From Azonexaceae bacterium (GTDB lineage Bacteria > Pseudomonadota > Gammaproteobacteria > Burkholderiales > Rhodocyclaceae), in contig SSSZ01000050.1 in NCBI GenBank assembly GCA_009469675.1, forward strand, positions 35,342 through 99,341: a stretch of DNA of 64,000 nt. The letters are read 5' to 3'. A program made the position numbers and the translations under genes. The notes under the pieces were generated by a model. It was given only the letters and a program-made list of their open reading frames with translations, was not told the DNA's origin and did no database searches. Below, one piece after another: positions 46,888 through 53,650 of this stretch (positions are counted from its first letter, which is position 1; every line of letters starts with the position of its first letter).

Positions 46888-47228
46888 GTGCTTACGGCCT
46901 TCCGTTTCCGCTCAGCCATCAATGCTTCATCTTTGGCCCGCTGTTCCGCCTTCACTTGCCGCGGGTCAATGCCTTGGTCGGTTAGCGTCTTGAGGCGGGT
47001 CGCTTCCGCTTGAGCTTCGGCGACCGTCCATGTGCGAACGTCGCCCACGGTAAGCCGAATGGAAACGCCGTGCAGCCTAGATTGGAAGATATAGGACTTC
47101 GCCCCCGTGGCTGTCACACGCAAGCCAAGGCCGGGCGTTTTGCCGTCCCAATAGATGCTTTGGTTCTTGCCGCCCTCGCACTGGTAAGCGGCCACACGGC
47201 CAGCCGTAAAGTTTTCCTGTTTTGCCAT
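46884..47228 (-). pseudogene. tyrosine integrase, N-terminal remnant
   Basis: 114 codons (ATG 47228, GGGGAAACG upstream) of a P4/tRNA-type integrase: the arm-binding DUF4102-like domain AGRVAAYQCEGGKNQSIYWD, KTPGLGLRVTATGAKSYIFQ, LTVGDVRTWTVAEAQAEATR. Family members are about 400 aa; the core-binding and catalytic domains (R..HxxR..Y) are gone. The frame stops 3 codons into the primase sequence. It lies beside the right att site, as integrases do. Confidence 0.8.
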
Positions 47229-47237
47229 CGTTTCCCC

Positions 47238-47257
47238 GCCATGTAAGCGCTGTGTAC
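47238..47257. repeat. arm-type integrase site candidate, right end
   Basis: GCCATGTAAGCGCTGTGTAC, two bases different from the block at 45427-45446, lies immediately upstream of the integrase start. An AT-rich stretch (about 47290-47360) with ATTTATCTAAATT follows before the right att repeat. Confidence 0.6.
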
Positions 47258-47391
47258 TCGAATTCTAGCAACGGAAGGGAATTTAAGGGAATACTTACGA
47301 ACCGCGAATTCTGCTATAATTCGCTGATTAGATAAATTATTTATCTAAATTTAGGAATGCTTCGGAATGCCCGGAAATGGCCGCTTTAGCC

Positions 47392-47440
47392 GACTCATAA
47401 TCCTTTGGTCCAGGGTTCGAGTCCCTGCGGGCCCACCAAC
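47392..47440 (+). repeat. right attachment site (attR), tRNA-Ile2 3' fragment
   Basis: A copy of the 3' 47 nt of tRNA-Ile2 plus AC, with TTCGAGT instead of TTCAAGT. The 5' half of a tRNA is absent, so this is not a functional tRNA. It marks the chromosomal side of the insertion. Confidence 0.9.
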
Positions 47441-47449
47441 CATCAAAAG

Positions 47450-47470
47450 CCATCCTGCGGGATGGTTTTT
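47450..47470 (+). terminator. original terminator of tRNA-Ile2, displaced by the insertion
   Basis: CCATCC (47450-47455) pairs with GGATGG (47460-47465) around a TGCG tetraloop, followed by TTTTT. It stands 10 bp after the att fragment and would have ended the tRNA transcript before the element inserted. Confidence 0.75.
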
Positions 47471-47504
47471 GCGTTTCTCCAGTGCCGATCCGCCAATCCG
47501 ACGC

Positions 47505-47972
47505 CTACCGCCCGGGCCGCGCCGGAAGCGGGTAGGCCAGCGCCAGGGTGACGCCGAAGACGACGTGGGCGGCGGCGGTGATCCAGTCGCGGGCAACGGC
47601 GAACCAGGGAAAGAAAGCGGTCATGCCGTACAGGTTGAGAAAAAAGAGGAGCAGGCCGAAGAGCGCTCCCCAGAGGCCGGAGCGGCGGGGGGAAAGCCGC
47701 GCCAGCAGGGTACAAAAGACCAGGCCGTAGACAATGGAAAGGGCGAAGTGTACGGCGCTGGCGACGACCATCACCGTCCAATCGAAGGAATCGGGCGGCG
47801 TCAGGGCGGCGCTGCCAAGGACGATGGCGGCGGTCAGGCGGGCATCGCGATAGAGAGTTTGCGGCAAAGGAACGGCGGCGGCAGCCCACAGTCCCAGCTG
47901 GAACACGGTGGCGATGAGGCCGGCGACAACGCCGGCCAGGGCGGCGGCCCGCCGGTTGGTCACGCTCTCCAC
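47505..47972 (-). CDS. predicted four-span membrane protein
   Basis: A 155-aa hydrophobic protein (ALAGVVAGLIATVFQLGLWA, MVVASAVHFALSIVYGLVFC, LWGALFGLLLFFLNLYGMTA, AAAHVVFGVTLALAYPLP). Family not certain; it resembles small YagU-like (DUF1440) inner-membrane proteins. GTG start at 47972, 16 bp downstream of the slipin gene on the same strand, so probably co-transcribed with it. Confidence 0.7.
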   Translation of the reverse strand: MESVTNRRAAALAGVVAGLIATVFQLGLWAAAAVPLPQTLYRDARLTAAIVLGSAALTPPDSFDWTVMVVASAVHFALSIVYGLVFCTLLARLSPRRSGLWGALFGLLLFFLNLYGMTAFFPWFAVARDWITAAAHVVFGVTLALAYPLPARPGR

Positions 47973-47988
47973 CGCCCGCCTCTCCGGC

Positions 47989-48774
47989 TCACGGCGCCGC
48001 CGCGCCGCTTCCTGTCGCGTTTTTCGCCAACAAAGGCGCCACCAGGTCCATGGGTAAAGGGAAAACGACCGTGGTGTTCTTGTCGGCGCCGATCACCGTG
48101 AGCGTTTCGAGGTAGCGCAGGAGGATGGCCTGGGGTTCCTGGGCGAGCACGCGGGCCGCCTGAAAGAGCTTTTCCGAGGCCTGCAACTCGCCCTCGGCGT
48201 GGATCACCTTGGCCCGCCGCTCCCGCTCCGCTTCGGCCTGTCGGGCGATGGCGCGGATCATCGATTCGGTGAGGTCCACCTGCTTGATTTCGACATTGGC
48301 GACCTTGATGCCCCAGGCGTCGGTCTGGGCATCCAGGGCCTGCTGGATGTCGAGGTTGAGTCGTTCCAGCTCGGCAAGCATGTCGTCCAGCAGATGTTTG
48401 CCGAGGACCGAGCGCAGCATGGTCTGGGCAAGCTGGCTGGTGGCGTTGAAATAATCGACCACCTGGACGATGGCCCGACCGGCGTCGACGACGCGAAAAT
48501 AAACGACGGCGCTGACCTTGACCGAAACGTTGTCGCGGGAAATGACGTCCTGGGTGGGCACCTCGAGCACCACCGTGCGCAGGTCGACGCGAACCGCCTG
48601 CTGGATGGCGGGAACGACGATTACCAAGCCCGGCCCCTTGACCCCGGTGAACCTTCCGAGGGTGAAGACGACGCCCCGCTCGTACTCGCGGAAGATGCGG
48701 ATGGCCGAGGCGAAGAAGAGGGCGGCCCCAACGATCAGCATGAAGGCCCCGATCGAACCGATTTCCCAGGTCAT
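47989..48774 (-). CDS. slipin (SPFH/band-7 stomatin-like protein)
   Basis: A 261-aa membrane-anchored SPFH protein: N-terminal hydrophobic hairpin (GAFMLIVGAALFFASAI), then the band-7 core REYERGVVFTLGRFTGVKGP, VVLEVPTQDVISRDNVSVKV, LAQTMLRSVLGKHLLDDMLA and the coiled-coil IARQAEAERERRAKVIHAEG. Slipins form lattices in membranes and are often paired with NfeD, which is not visible here. Start with AGGAG-like GAAGGAG 8 nt upstream of ATG 48774. Confidence 0.92.
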   Translation of the reverse strand: MTWEIGSIGAFMLIVGAALFFASAIRIFREYERGVVFTLGRFTGVKGPGLVIVVPAIQQAVRVDLRTVVLEVPTQDVISRDNVSVKVSAVVYFRVVDAGRAIVQVVDYFNATSQLAQTMLRSVLGKHLLDDMLAELERLNLDIQQALDAQTDAWGIKVANVEIKQVDLTESMIRAIARQAEAERERRAKVIHAEGELQASEKLFQAARVLAQEPQAILLRYLETLTVIGADKNTTVVFPLPMDLVAPLLAKNATGSGAAAP

Positions 48775-49034
48775 GGCGTTTCTCCTTCCGGCGCTGCCTG
48801 GCTCAACGGCAGGCCGCTAATGCTCCATCTTTCATTCTAGCCCCGCCCCCCTGATCCGCCATGCCATGACCTTATGCCTGGCGATAGTTCGCCCCTTTCC
48901 CCGCCGTGGGCCTATACTGAATCCAGGCTCGGCCTTTGGCCGGGTTCCTGGTCGCGAACGTCGAAGCCGTCCGGCTTCGCCCGGCCCCCGGTCCGGTTCG
49001 CGATGTCTCGCAGTTGGCTAACGGAGTTAGCGCC

Positions 49035-49166
49035 ATGTCGAAATCCCATCATTCCAGCAAGGAAGCCAAGAAAAAACCTCTACTGTCCCCCAAGGAGAAA
49101 AAGGCCGCCAAGCAGATCAAGAAACACAGTGGCGACGTCGTGCCGCTCATTACCCCCCGCGCCTGA
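49035..49166 (+). CDS. small Lys-rich conserved protein, 43 aa
   Basis: A 43-codon ORF (MSKSHHSSKEAKKKPLLSPK, then EKKAAKQIKKHSGDVVPLIT and PRA) with ACGGAG upstream of ATG 49035. Proteins of this type, very basic and ending in DVVP plus hydrophobic residues, recur in betaproteobacterial genomes; the function is unknown. The charge suggests nucleic-acid or membrane contact. The 260-bp gap before it shows nothing else. Confidence 0.65.
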   Translation: MSKSHHSSKEAKKKPLLSPKEKKAAKQIKKHSGDVVPLITPRA

Positions 49167-49284
49167 AACCGCAGGCAAGGGCGGATCGGGCCACCGGCGG
49201 GGATTACAACTGCTAACACCTTGTAACAGCGGTGCAGCCGACCATGGCGTAGATTGAGGCTGCTCACCCTGCCGAAAGTCCGCC

Positions 49285-49656
49285 ATGCCTGCCTGCCGCC
49301 GCCGCGTCGTCCCGCCCCTCTTCACCGCCCTCCTCGTCGTCGGTCTCGTCGCCGGCTGTACCGTCGCCCCTGCCCCCCGCCCCTACTACGGCGAGCCGGT
49401 GGTGGTCGTACCGCCGCCGGCCCGGGTCGAGTACGTTCCCGTCGCGCCGCCGCCGCCCCGTTATGAATATGTCGGCCCGGCGCCGACGGTAGGCTACGTC
49501 TGGATCGGCGGCTACTGGAACTGGGCGGGCGGGCGCCACGAGTGGGTGCCGGGCCGTTGGGAATCACCCCGCCACGGCCACTATTGGGTACCCCACCGCT
49601 GGCAGCAACGGGACTCCCGCTGGAGCCTGCACGGCGGCTACTGGCAGCGCCACTAA
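49285..49656 (+). CDS. YXWGXW-repeat lipoprotein
   Basis: A 123-aa lipoprotein with lipobox LVVGLVAGC, a Pro/Val/Tyr-rich stretch and three Trp/Tyr repeats (VGYVWIGGYWNWAGGRHEWV, GRWESPRHGHYWVPHRWQQR, SLHGGYWQRH) that define the YXWGXW family of outer-surface or periplasmic proteins of unknown role. CCGAAAGTCC precedes ATG 49285, a weak site. Single gene. Confidence 0.85.
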   Translation: MPACRRRVVPPLFTALLVVGLVAGCTVAPAPRPYYGEPVVVVPPPARVEYVPVAPPPPRYEYVGPAPTVGYVWIGGYWNWAGGRHEWVPGRWESPRHGHYWVPHRWQQRDSRWSLHGGYWQRH

Positions 49657-49696
49657 GGGCGCTGCGGCCCCAGGCGTCGGGGGCGCCCCTTGCGCT

Positions 49697-49732
49697 CCTC
49701 GCGTATTCCCGCAAGAATAGCGAGGCTATACT
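49697..49732 (+). promoter_or_regulatory. promoter with inverted repeat upstream of the 90-aa membrane protein
   Basis: CCTCGC-G-TATTC (49697-49708) and GAATA-GCGAGG (49715-49725) form an 11-bp inverted repeat with one bulge, directly before TATACT (49727-49732), a good -10 box. The repeat takes the place of the -35 region, as an activator or repressor site would. Confidence 0.45.
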
Positions 49733-49816
49733 CTCCCAAACTCAAGAAGGGCATACAAGGCCCCGCTTAACCACCGCCGGCTGGTCGGCGGTCTTTCCTA
49801 TCCCCAGGAGGACGCG

Positions 49817-50089
49817 ATGTTGAAGTGGGTTTACGTGTTTTGGCCGTCGTTTGCCACGGCCATGGTCGGCGAGGCGGTATTCTTCGCCTTTATCAACCCC
49901 CAGGAACTCTATCTCATGGGCAAGCCCGTGTATTGGAGTCCCCTTGCCGTCTATTCCGTCGGCTTTCTCATGTTCTGGGGCCTGACGGCGCTTACCGCCT
50001 GGTCGATGCTGTTCTTCCTCAAGCCCTCCAGCGAACTCAATCGTCCCCTTGATTCCCGGCCCGGCGCCGCCCCCCTGACCGGCCAGTAG
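49817..50089 (+). CDS. two-span membrane protein, 90 aa
   Basis: A 90-aa protein with two spans (VFWPSFATAMVGEAVFFAFI; VYSVGFLMFWGLTALTAWSM, FFL) and a Pro-rich tail. Family unknown; the size and arrangement occur in several uncharacterised betaproteobacterial proteins. AGGAGG lies 6 nt before ATG 49817. An inverted-repeat promoter lies 85 bp upstream. Confidence 0.75.
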   Translation: MLKWVYVFWPSFATAMVGEAVFFAFINPQELYLMGKPVYWSPLAVYSVGFLMFWGLTALTAWSMLFFLKPSSELNRPLDSRPGAAPLTGQ

Positions 50090-50253
50090 CCCCCCAAGCG
50101 GCCCCGGCGGCCCAACAATGCCGAATGATTGACCAAAACGCCCTCGCCGAGGGTGTTTTGGCGTCTTTGACCGCGTTGTGAAGTGCTTCACGGACGGCCA
50201 AGGCGGTTTCTGGGACCATAGGCTCAAACCTCGCCACACCTTCAGAGACCGCC

Positions 50254-50442
50254 ATGATCCCCGCCAAGAAACCCTCCCTGCCGCAACCTCCCTCCCCGCC
50301 GACGGGACGCATGGTGCAAGCCGGCGTTGACGGGTTCGACGTCGATCTCCGCGAAGCCCTGGCTTCCACCCAGGTCCGCGAGTTGTCCTTCGAAGAGTTC
50401 CGCCGCGCCATGGCGCAGCAGGGCAAGCTCAAGCACTCCTAG
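50254..50442 (+). CDS. hypothetical protein, 62 aa
   Basis: A 62-aa protein (MIPAKKPSLPQPPSPPTGRM, VQAGVDGFDVDLREALASTQ, VRELSFEEFRRAMAQQGKLK). The second half looks like a short helical pair. No family recognised. The ribosome-binding site (CAGAGACC) is moderate. Its stop overlaps that of the convergent FmdE-like gene by 4 bp. Confidence 0.5.
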   Translation: MIPAKKPSLPQPPSPPTGRMVQAGVDGFDVDLREALASTQVRELSFEEFRRAMAQQGKLKHS

Positions 50443-51044
50443 GCAAAACGAACCATGTCCGGATGCTCGAAATATTGCGTGAGCAGCCGTTCCACCCGCC
50501 CTTGCCACAGGTCGGCGAAACGCGCCCTGGCGGCGGCGTCGGCCGTGCCGGCCAGGATCTCGCCTAGGGCAGCGCCGATGGCCGGATCGCCCGGCAGGGG
50601 CGAAAGATCGAGACTGGCGGTGCAGGACGCGCCGTTGTCGAGCCGGGTCATCCGCACTTCGCCGGCCAGCGCCTTGACCCCGAAACACAGCAGACCGCGC
50701 CGGCCGTAGCGCCCGGCCAATCCCTTGAATCCGCCTTCGCCGGCGGCCCCGGTCAGCAGTCCCAATACGGCGGCGATGACGCCGGCCACGCCGTCCCCCT
50801 GGTCGCCCCGGAATTCCAGCCGCAAACCGCCCCGCTCGGGGATTTCGCCGCCGTAGAGCCGGTCCAGCATACGCCACGCCAAAAGATAGGCTCCGGCCAC
50901 CGTCGGGCAGGAATGGCCGGCCAGGCGGACGGCATCGGCGTAACCGTATTCGATGAGGCCGGCTTCGGCGGCGCCGAGGAGTTCAGCCAGGGGGTCACGC
51001 AGGGTGAGGCGGGGAACGCGGGTAAAAAAAGCGGGGAAAGCCAT
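50439..51044 (-). CDS. FmdE-like domain protein
   Basis: A 201-aa protein with the motif AVRLAGHSCPTVAGAYLLAW (about 40-59), the His-Cys signature of FmdE-type domains (formylmethanofuran dehydrogenase subunit E region and related proteins), followed by RGGLRLEFRGDQGDGVAGVI and GGFKGLAGRYGRRGLLCFG. It is probably a metal-binding enzyme of unknown substrate. ATG 51044 has AGGAGGACAAAC upstream; a longer frame reaches back into repeat copy D and is rejected. Downstream of gloA on the same strand but separated by the repeat. Confidence 0.7.
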   Translation of the reverse strand: MAFPAFFTRVPRLTLRDPLAELLGAAEAGLIEYGYADAVRLAGHSCPTVAGAYLLAWRMLDRLYGGEIPERGGLRLEFRGDQGDGVAGVIAAVLGLLTGAAGEGGFKGLAGRYGRRGLLCFGVKALAGEVRMTRLDNGASCTASLDLSPLPGDPAIGAALGEILAGTADAAARARFADLWQGRVERLLTQYFEHPDMVRFA

Positions 51045-51105
51045 GTTTGTCCTCCTGGGGGCGAGAGTATCCCGGGCCGAGTCGAAACCGGCCTTGATGC
51101 GGTTC

Positions 51106-51209
51106 ATACCAATTCGTCTGCCAATCGAGGCGCGAAGACGAGCCGAAAACCGTGCGGCAGCACAACAAGGCGAAGTCGACAACCGATCGGTTTGAAAACG
51201 AATGGGGAT
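51106..51209 (-). repeat. 104-bp dispersed palindromic element, copy D
   Basis: Orientation as copy B. Left end ATACCAATTCGTCTGC, right end GAAAACGAATGGGGAT; the central hairpin is partly decayed (CCGTGCGGCAGCACAA). Its right end starts on the last base of the gloA TGA stop (51209). Together with copies A, B and E it shows the same fixed phase to a stop codon. Confidence 0.88.
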
Positions 51210-51592
51210 CAACTGCGCTGGATGAGTTCGATCTTGTAGCCGTCCGGATCCTGCACGAAGGCAATGACCGTGGTGCCGTGTTTCATCGGCCCGGCTTCCC
51301 GCACCACCACCCCGCCGCGGCGCTTGATTTCGGCGCAGGCGGCGTAGGCGTCGGGAACGGCGATGGCGATGTGGCCGAAGCCGTTGCCCAGATCGTAGGC
51401 CGGAGTATCCCAGTTGTGGGTGAGTTCGAGCACCGCTTCGGCGTCTTCCGGGCCGTAGCCGACGAAGGCCAGGGTAAAGCGGCCCTCGGGGTAGTCGGTG
51501 CGGCGCAGCAGCCGCATGCCGAGGACTTCGGTGTAAAAGGCGATGGCACGGTCGAGATCGCCGACCCGGATCATGGTATGCAGGATGCGCAT
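51209..51592 (-). CDS. gloA: lactoylglutathione lyase (glyoxalase I)
   Basis: A 127-aa glyoxalase [61 protein letters not shown] and [14 protein letters not shown], with metal ligands His5, Glu56, His74 and Glu122 by family position. It isomerises the methylglyoxal-glutathione adduct. Short, Ni-type form. Starts 8 bp after the YgjP-like gene, so it is in the glyQ operon. Repeat copy D abuts its stop. Confidence 0.95.
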   Translation of the reverse strand: MRILHTMIRVGDLDRAIAFYTEVLGMRLLRRTDYPEGRFTLAFVGYGPEDAEAVLELTHNWDTPAYDLGNGFGHIAIAVPDAYAACAEIKRRGGVVVREAGPMKHGTTVIAFVQDPDGYKIELIQRS

Positions 51593-51600
51593 GGGGTTCC

Positions 51601-52332
51601 TCAAAAAATCGGGAGGGCGGCGCCGAGGCGGCGCAATTCGAGCCGGCGCTCGCGCCAGTCCGGGCAGAGTTGCTCCACCAGAGACCAGAATTGGCGACTG
51701 TGGTTCATTTCCCGGAGATGGGCGAGTTCGTGGGCGACGACGTAATCGACCACGGCTGGCGGCAGGAACACCAGGCGCCAATTGAGACGGATGCCGCCCC
51801 GGCTGCTGCAGCTTCCCCAGCGCGTGCGCGCCGATGAGAGGGCAAGGGGCGGCGGCTCCACCCCCAGATGGGGCGCCAGCTGGGCCAGGCGCCGGGTGAA
51901 GTACTCCCGCGCCCGCTGGCGCAGGGCGCGCTCGAGAACCGGCGCGGCCGCGGCGCCGCCGGCCAGGCACAGGGTGAGCTGGCTGGCGTCGGCCGACCAC
52001 ACCGCCCGATTGGCGCCCACCGCCAGCCGTACCGTCAGTTCGCCGCCAAGATGGGGGAGGCGAAGGCCGTCGGCGATGGCCAAGGTGGGCGGCGGCTCCC
52101 GGCGGCGCCAGCCGTCGAGCTTGTCGAGCACCCAGGGGCCGTGGTCGCGCAGGAGGCTCTCGATGGCCCCCAGGCTGGCGCGCTCGGGCGCGCCGACGGT
52201 GAGGCCGCGGTGGTCGATGGAAAGACCGATGGTGCGGCGCCGGCTGCGACGCAGGCAGTAGGGAATTTCCCGGCCGGCGAGGACGATGGTGCGCGCCGAC
52301 CCCGGCGCGGGATCAGGCCGCGGGGCCGGCAT
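51601..52332 (-). CDS. YgjP-like (M48-type) metal-dependent hydrolase
   Basis: A 243-aa protein of the DUF45/YgjP family. The zinc signature is [20 protein letters not shown] (HExxH with a downstream His), preceded by [19 protein letters not shown], the typical conserved segment. Members are presumed cytoplasmic proteases or peptidases. Overlaps the end of plsC by 20 bp; part of the glyQ to gloA run. Confidence 0.88.
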   Translation of the reverse strand: MPAPRPDPAPGSARTIVLAGREIPYCLRRSRRRTIGLSIDHRGLTVGAPERASLGAIESLLRDHGPWVLDKLDGWRRREPPPTLAIADGLRLPHLGGELTVRLAVGANRAVWSADASQLTLCLAGGAAAAPVLERALRQRAREYFTRRLAQLAPHLGVEPPPLALSSARTRWGSCSSRGGIRLNWRLVFLPPAVVDYVVAHELAHLREMNHSRQFWSLVEQLCPDWRERRLELRRLGAALPIF

Positions 52333-53062
52333 CCGGGTAGCGATGCGGGGAGATGCGGTGCATTTCCGCCTCGATCCAGGCCGAAGCCCGTTCGTTGACT
52401 TCGTCTTCGCTCATCCCGGTGGCGTCGAAGGCCGGGCCGATGCTCACCGTCACCCGCCCCGGCTTTTTGAGGAAGGCCTGGCGCGGCCACAACTCGCCGG
52501 CGTCGTGGGCGATGGGGACGACCTTGCAGCCGACGTGGTTGGCGAGGTAGGCGCCCCCCACCTTGTAGCGGCGCTTCTGCCCGGGAGCGACGCGGGTGCC
52601 CTCCGGGAAGACGATGACGTAGAACCCCGCCCGCAGGCGTTCGCGGCCCTGGACGACGACCTGGTCGAGGGCCTGCTTGCCGGCCTTGCGGTCGATCGAG
52701 ATCATGCGCATGGCGGCCAGGGACCAGCCGAAAAAGGGCAGGCGAAGCAGTTCTTTCTTGAGGACGAAGACGCAGTAGGCGCCGCTCGGCACGTAGTCCT
52801 GCAGGGCGACGGTCTCCCAGGCCGACTGGTGCTTGGCGAGAATGACGCAGGGTTCGGCCGGCATGTTTTCCCGGCCGAGGACGACGGCGCGGATGCCGAG
52901 GAGGTTTTCTACCAGCCCCATGAAGCCGCGGCGCCAGAAATAGACGACGCGATAGCCCCAGGTGCCGCGCAGGAGAAGCGCCGCGGCGATGACGAAGGGG
53001 GCGGCGGCGATGGTCAGCACCGCCGCGGCGAGCAGGAAGAGGGCCGAACGCAGGACGATCAT
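52313..53062 (-). CDS. plsC: 1-acyl-sn-glycerol-3-phosphate acyltransferase
   Basis: A 249-aa acyltransferase with an N-terminal membrane segment (LRSALFLLAAAVLTIAAAPF). Catalytic box KHQSAWET (Hx4D-type box with Glu, as in many betaproteobacterial PlsC), substrate box VFPEGTR. It acylates lysophosphatidate. ATG 53062 overlaps the gmhB stop (ATGA), so translation is coupled. Confidence 0.92.
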   Translation of the reverse strand: MIVLRSALFLLAAAVLTIAAAPFVIAAALLLRGTWGYRVVYFWRRGFMGLVENLLGIRAVVLGRENMPAEPCVILAKHQSAWETVALQDYVPSGAYCVFVLKKELLRLPFFGWSLAAMRMISIDRKAGKQALDQVVVQGRERLRAGFYVIVFPEGTRVAPGQKRRYKVGGAYLANHVGCKVVPIAHDAGELWPRQAFLKKPGRVTVSIGPAFDATGMSEDEVNERASAWIEAEMHRISPHRYPDAGPAA

Positions 53063-53604
53063 GATTTGGGTTCCGCCAGGATCCAATCGGCGACGGCAGC
53101 CAGGTCGGCGAATTCCAGAGTGCCGTCCGGCAGGTTGCCCTCGGCCTTGGTTTTTTCGCCCTTGCCGGTGCGCACCAGGATGGGCTTGCAGCCCAGCACG
53201 GCGCAGGCCTGCAGGTCGCGCAGGGAATCGCCCACCGAGGGCACGCCCTTCAAATTGACGTTGAGGGTTTCGGCGATGCGCTTGTACATGCCCGGCTTGG
53301 GCTTGCGGCATTCGCAGTCGGAATCCGCCGGATGCGGGCAATAGAAGATGGCGTCGATGCGCCCCCCGGCCGCAAACAAGGCCTTGTGCATCTTTTCGTG
53401 GATGGCGTTCAAGGTGTCCATGTCGAAAAGGCCGCGGCCGACCCCCGACTGGTTGGTCGCCACGACCACCCGGTAGCCCGCCTGGGTGAGGCGAGCGATG
53501 GCCTCCAGGCTGCCCGGGATGGGCTTCCATTCGGCCGGACTCTTGATGAACTGGGCCGAGTCGAAATTGATGACGCCGTCGCGGTCGAGGATGACGAGTT
53601 TCAT
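53059..53604 (-). CDS. gmhB: D-glycero-beta-D-manno-heptose 1,7-bisphosphate 7-phosphatase
   Basis: A 181-aa HAD phosphatase: LVILDRDGVIN (nucleophile Asp), VVATNQSGVGRG, the zinc loop CPHPADSDCECRKPKPGM and VGDSLRDLQA. It makes heptose-1-phosphate for the LPS inner core. Start 46 bp from glyS; the stop overlaps plsC. Placement of gmhB and plsC after glyS is conserved in betaproteobacteria. Confidence 0.95.
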   Translation of the reverse strand: MKLVILDRDGVINFDSAQFIKSPAEWKPIPGSLEAIARLTQAGYRVVVATNQSGVGRGLFDMDTLNAIHEKMHKALFAAGGRIDAIFYCPHPADSDCECRKPKPGMYKRIAETLNVNLKGVPSVGDSLRDLQACAVLGCKPILVRTGKGEKTKAEGNLPDGTLEFADLAAVADWILAEPKS

Positions 53605-53650
53605 GCTGCCTCCGCCGGCAAAGGAAATACGAGGAGGAAAGCCGTCGCCT

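Larger units (their letters stand above)
45326..47440. mobile_element. 2-kb degenerate integrative element in tRNA-Ile2
   Basis: Bounded by 49-bp direct repeats of the tRNA 3' half (45326-45374 and 47392-47440, one mismatch). All its genes read on the minus strand: an integrase remnant next to the right end, fused to a P4-type primase remnant, an iteron-type inverted repeat, and two small cargo-like genes. Base composition is lower in GC than the neighbours, notably 47260-47360. It lacks a complete integrase, so it is no longer self-mobile. Confidence 0.88.

Noticed and set aside
47392..47440. Second tRNA-like sequence
   Set aside because: Only the 3' part of the tRNA is present, with no D arm or 5' acceptor strand; it is an att repeat.
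51045..51212. N-terminal extension of the FmdE-like protein by 56 codons
   Set aside because: The extension is translated repeat copy D and intergenic sequence; a strong AGGAGG site marks ATG 51044.
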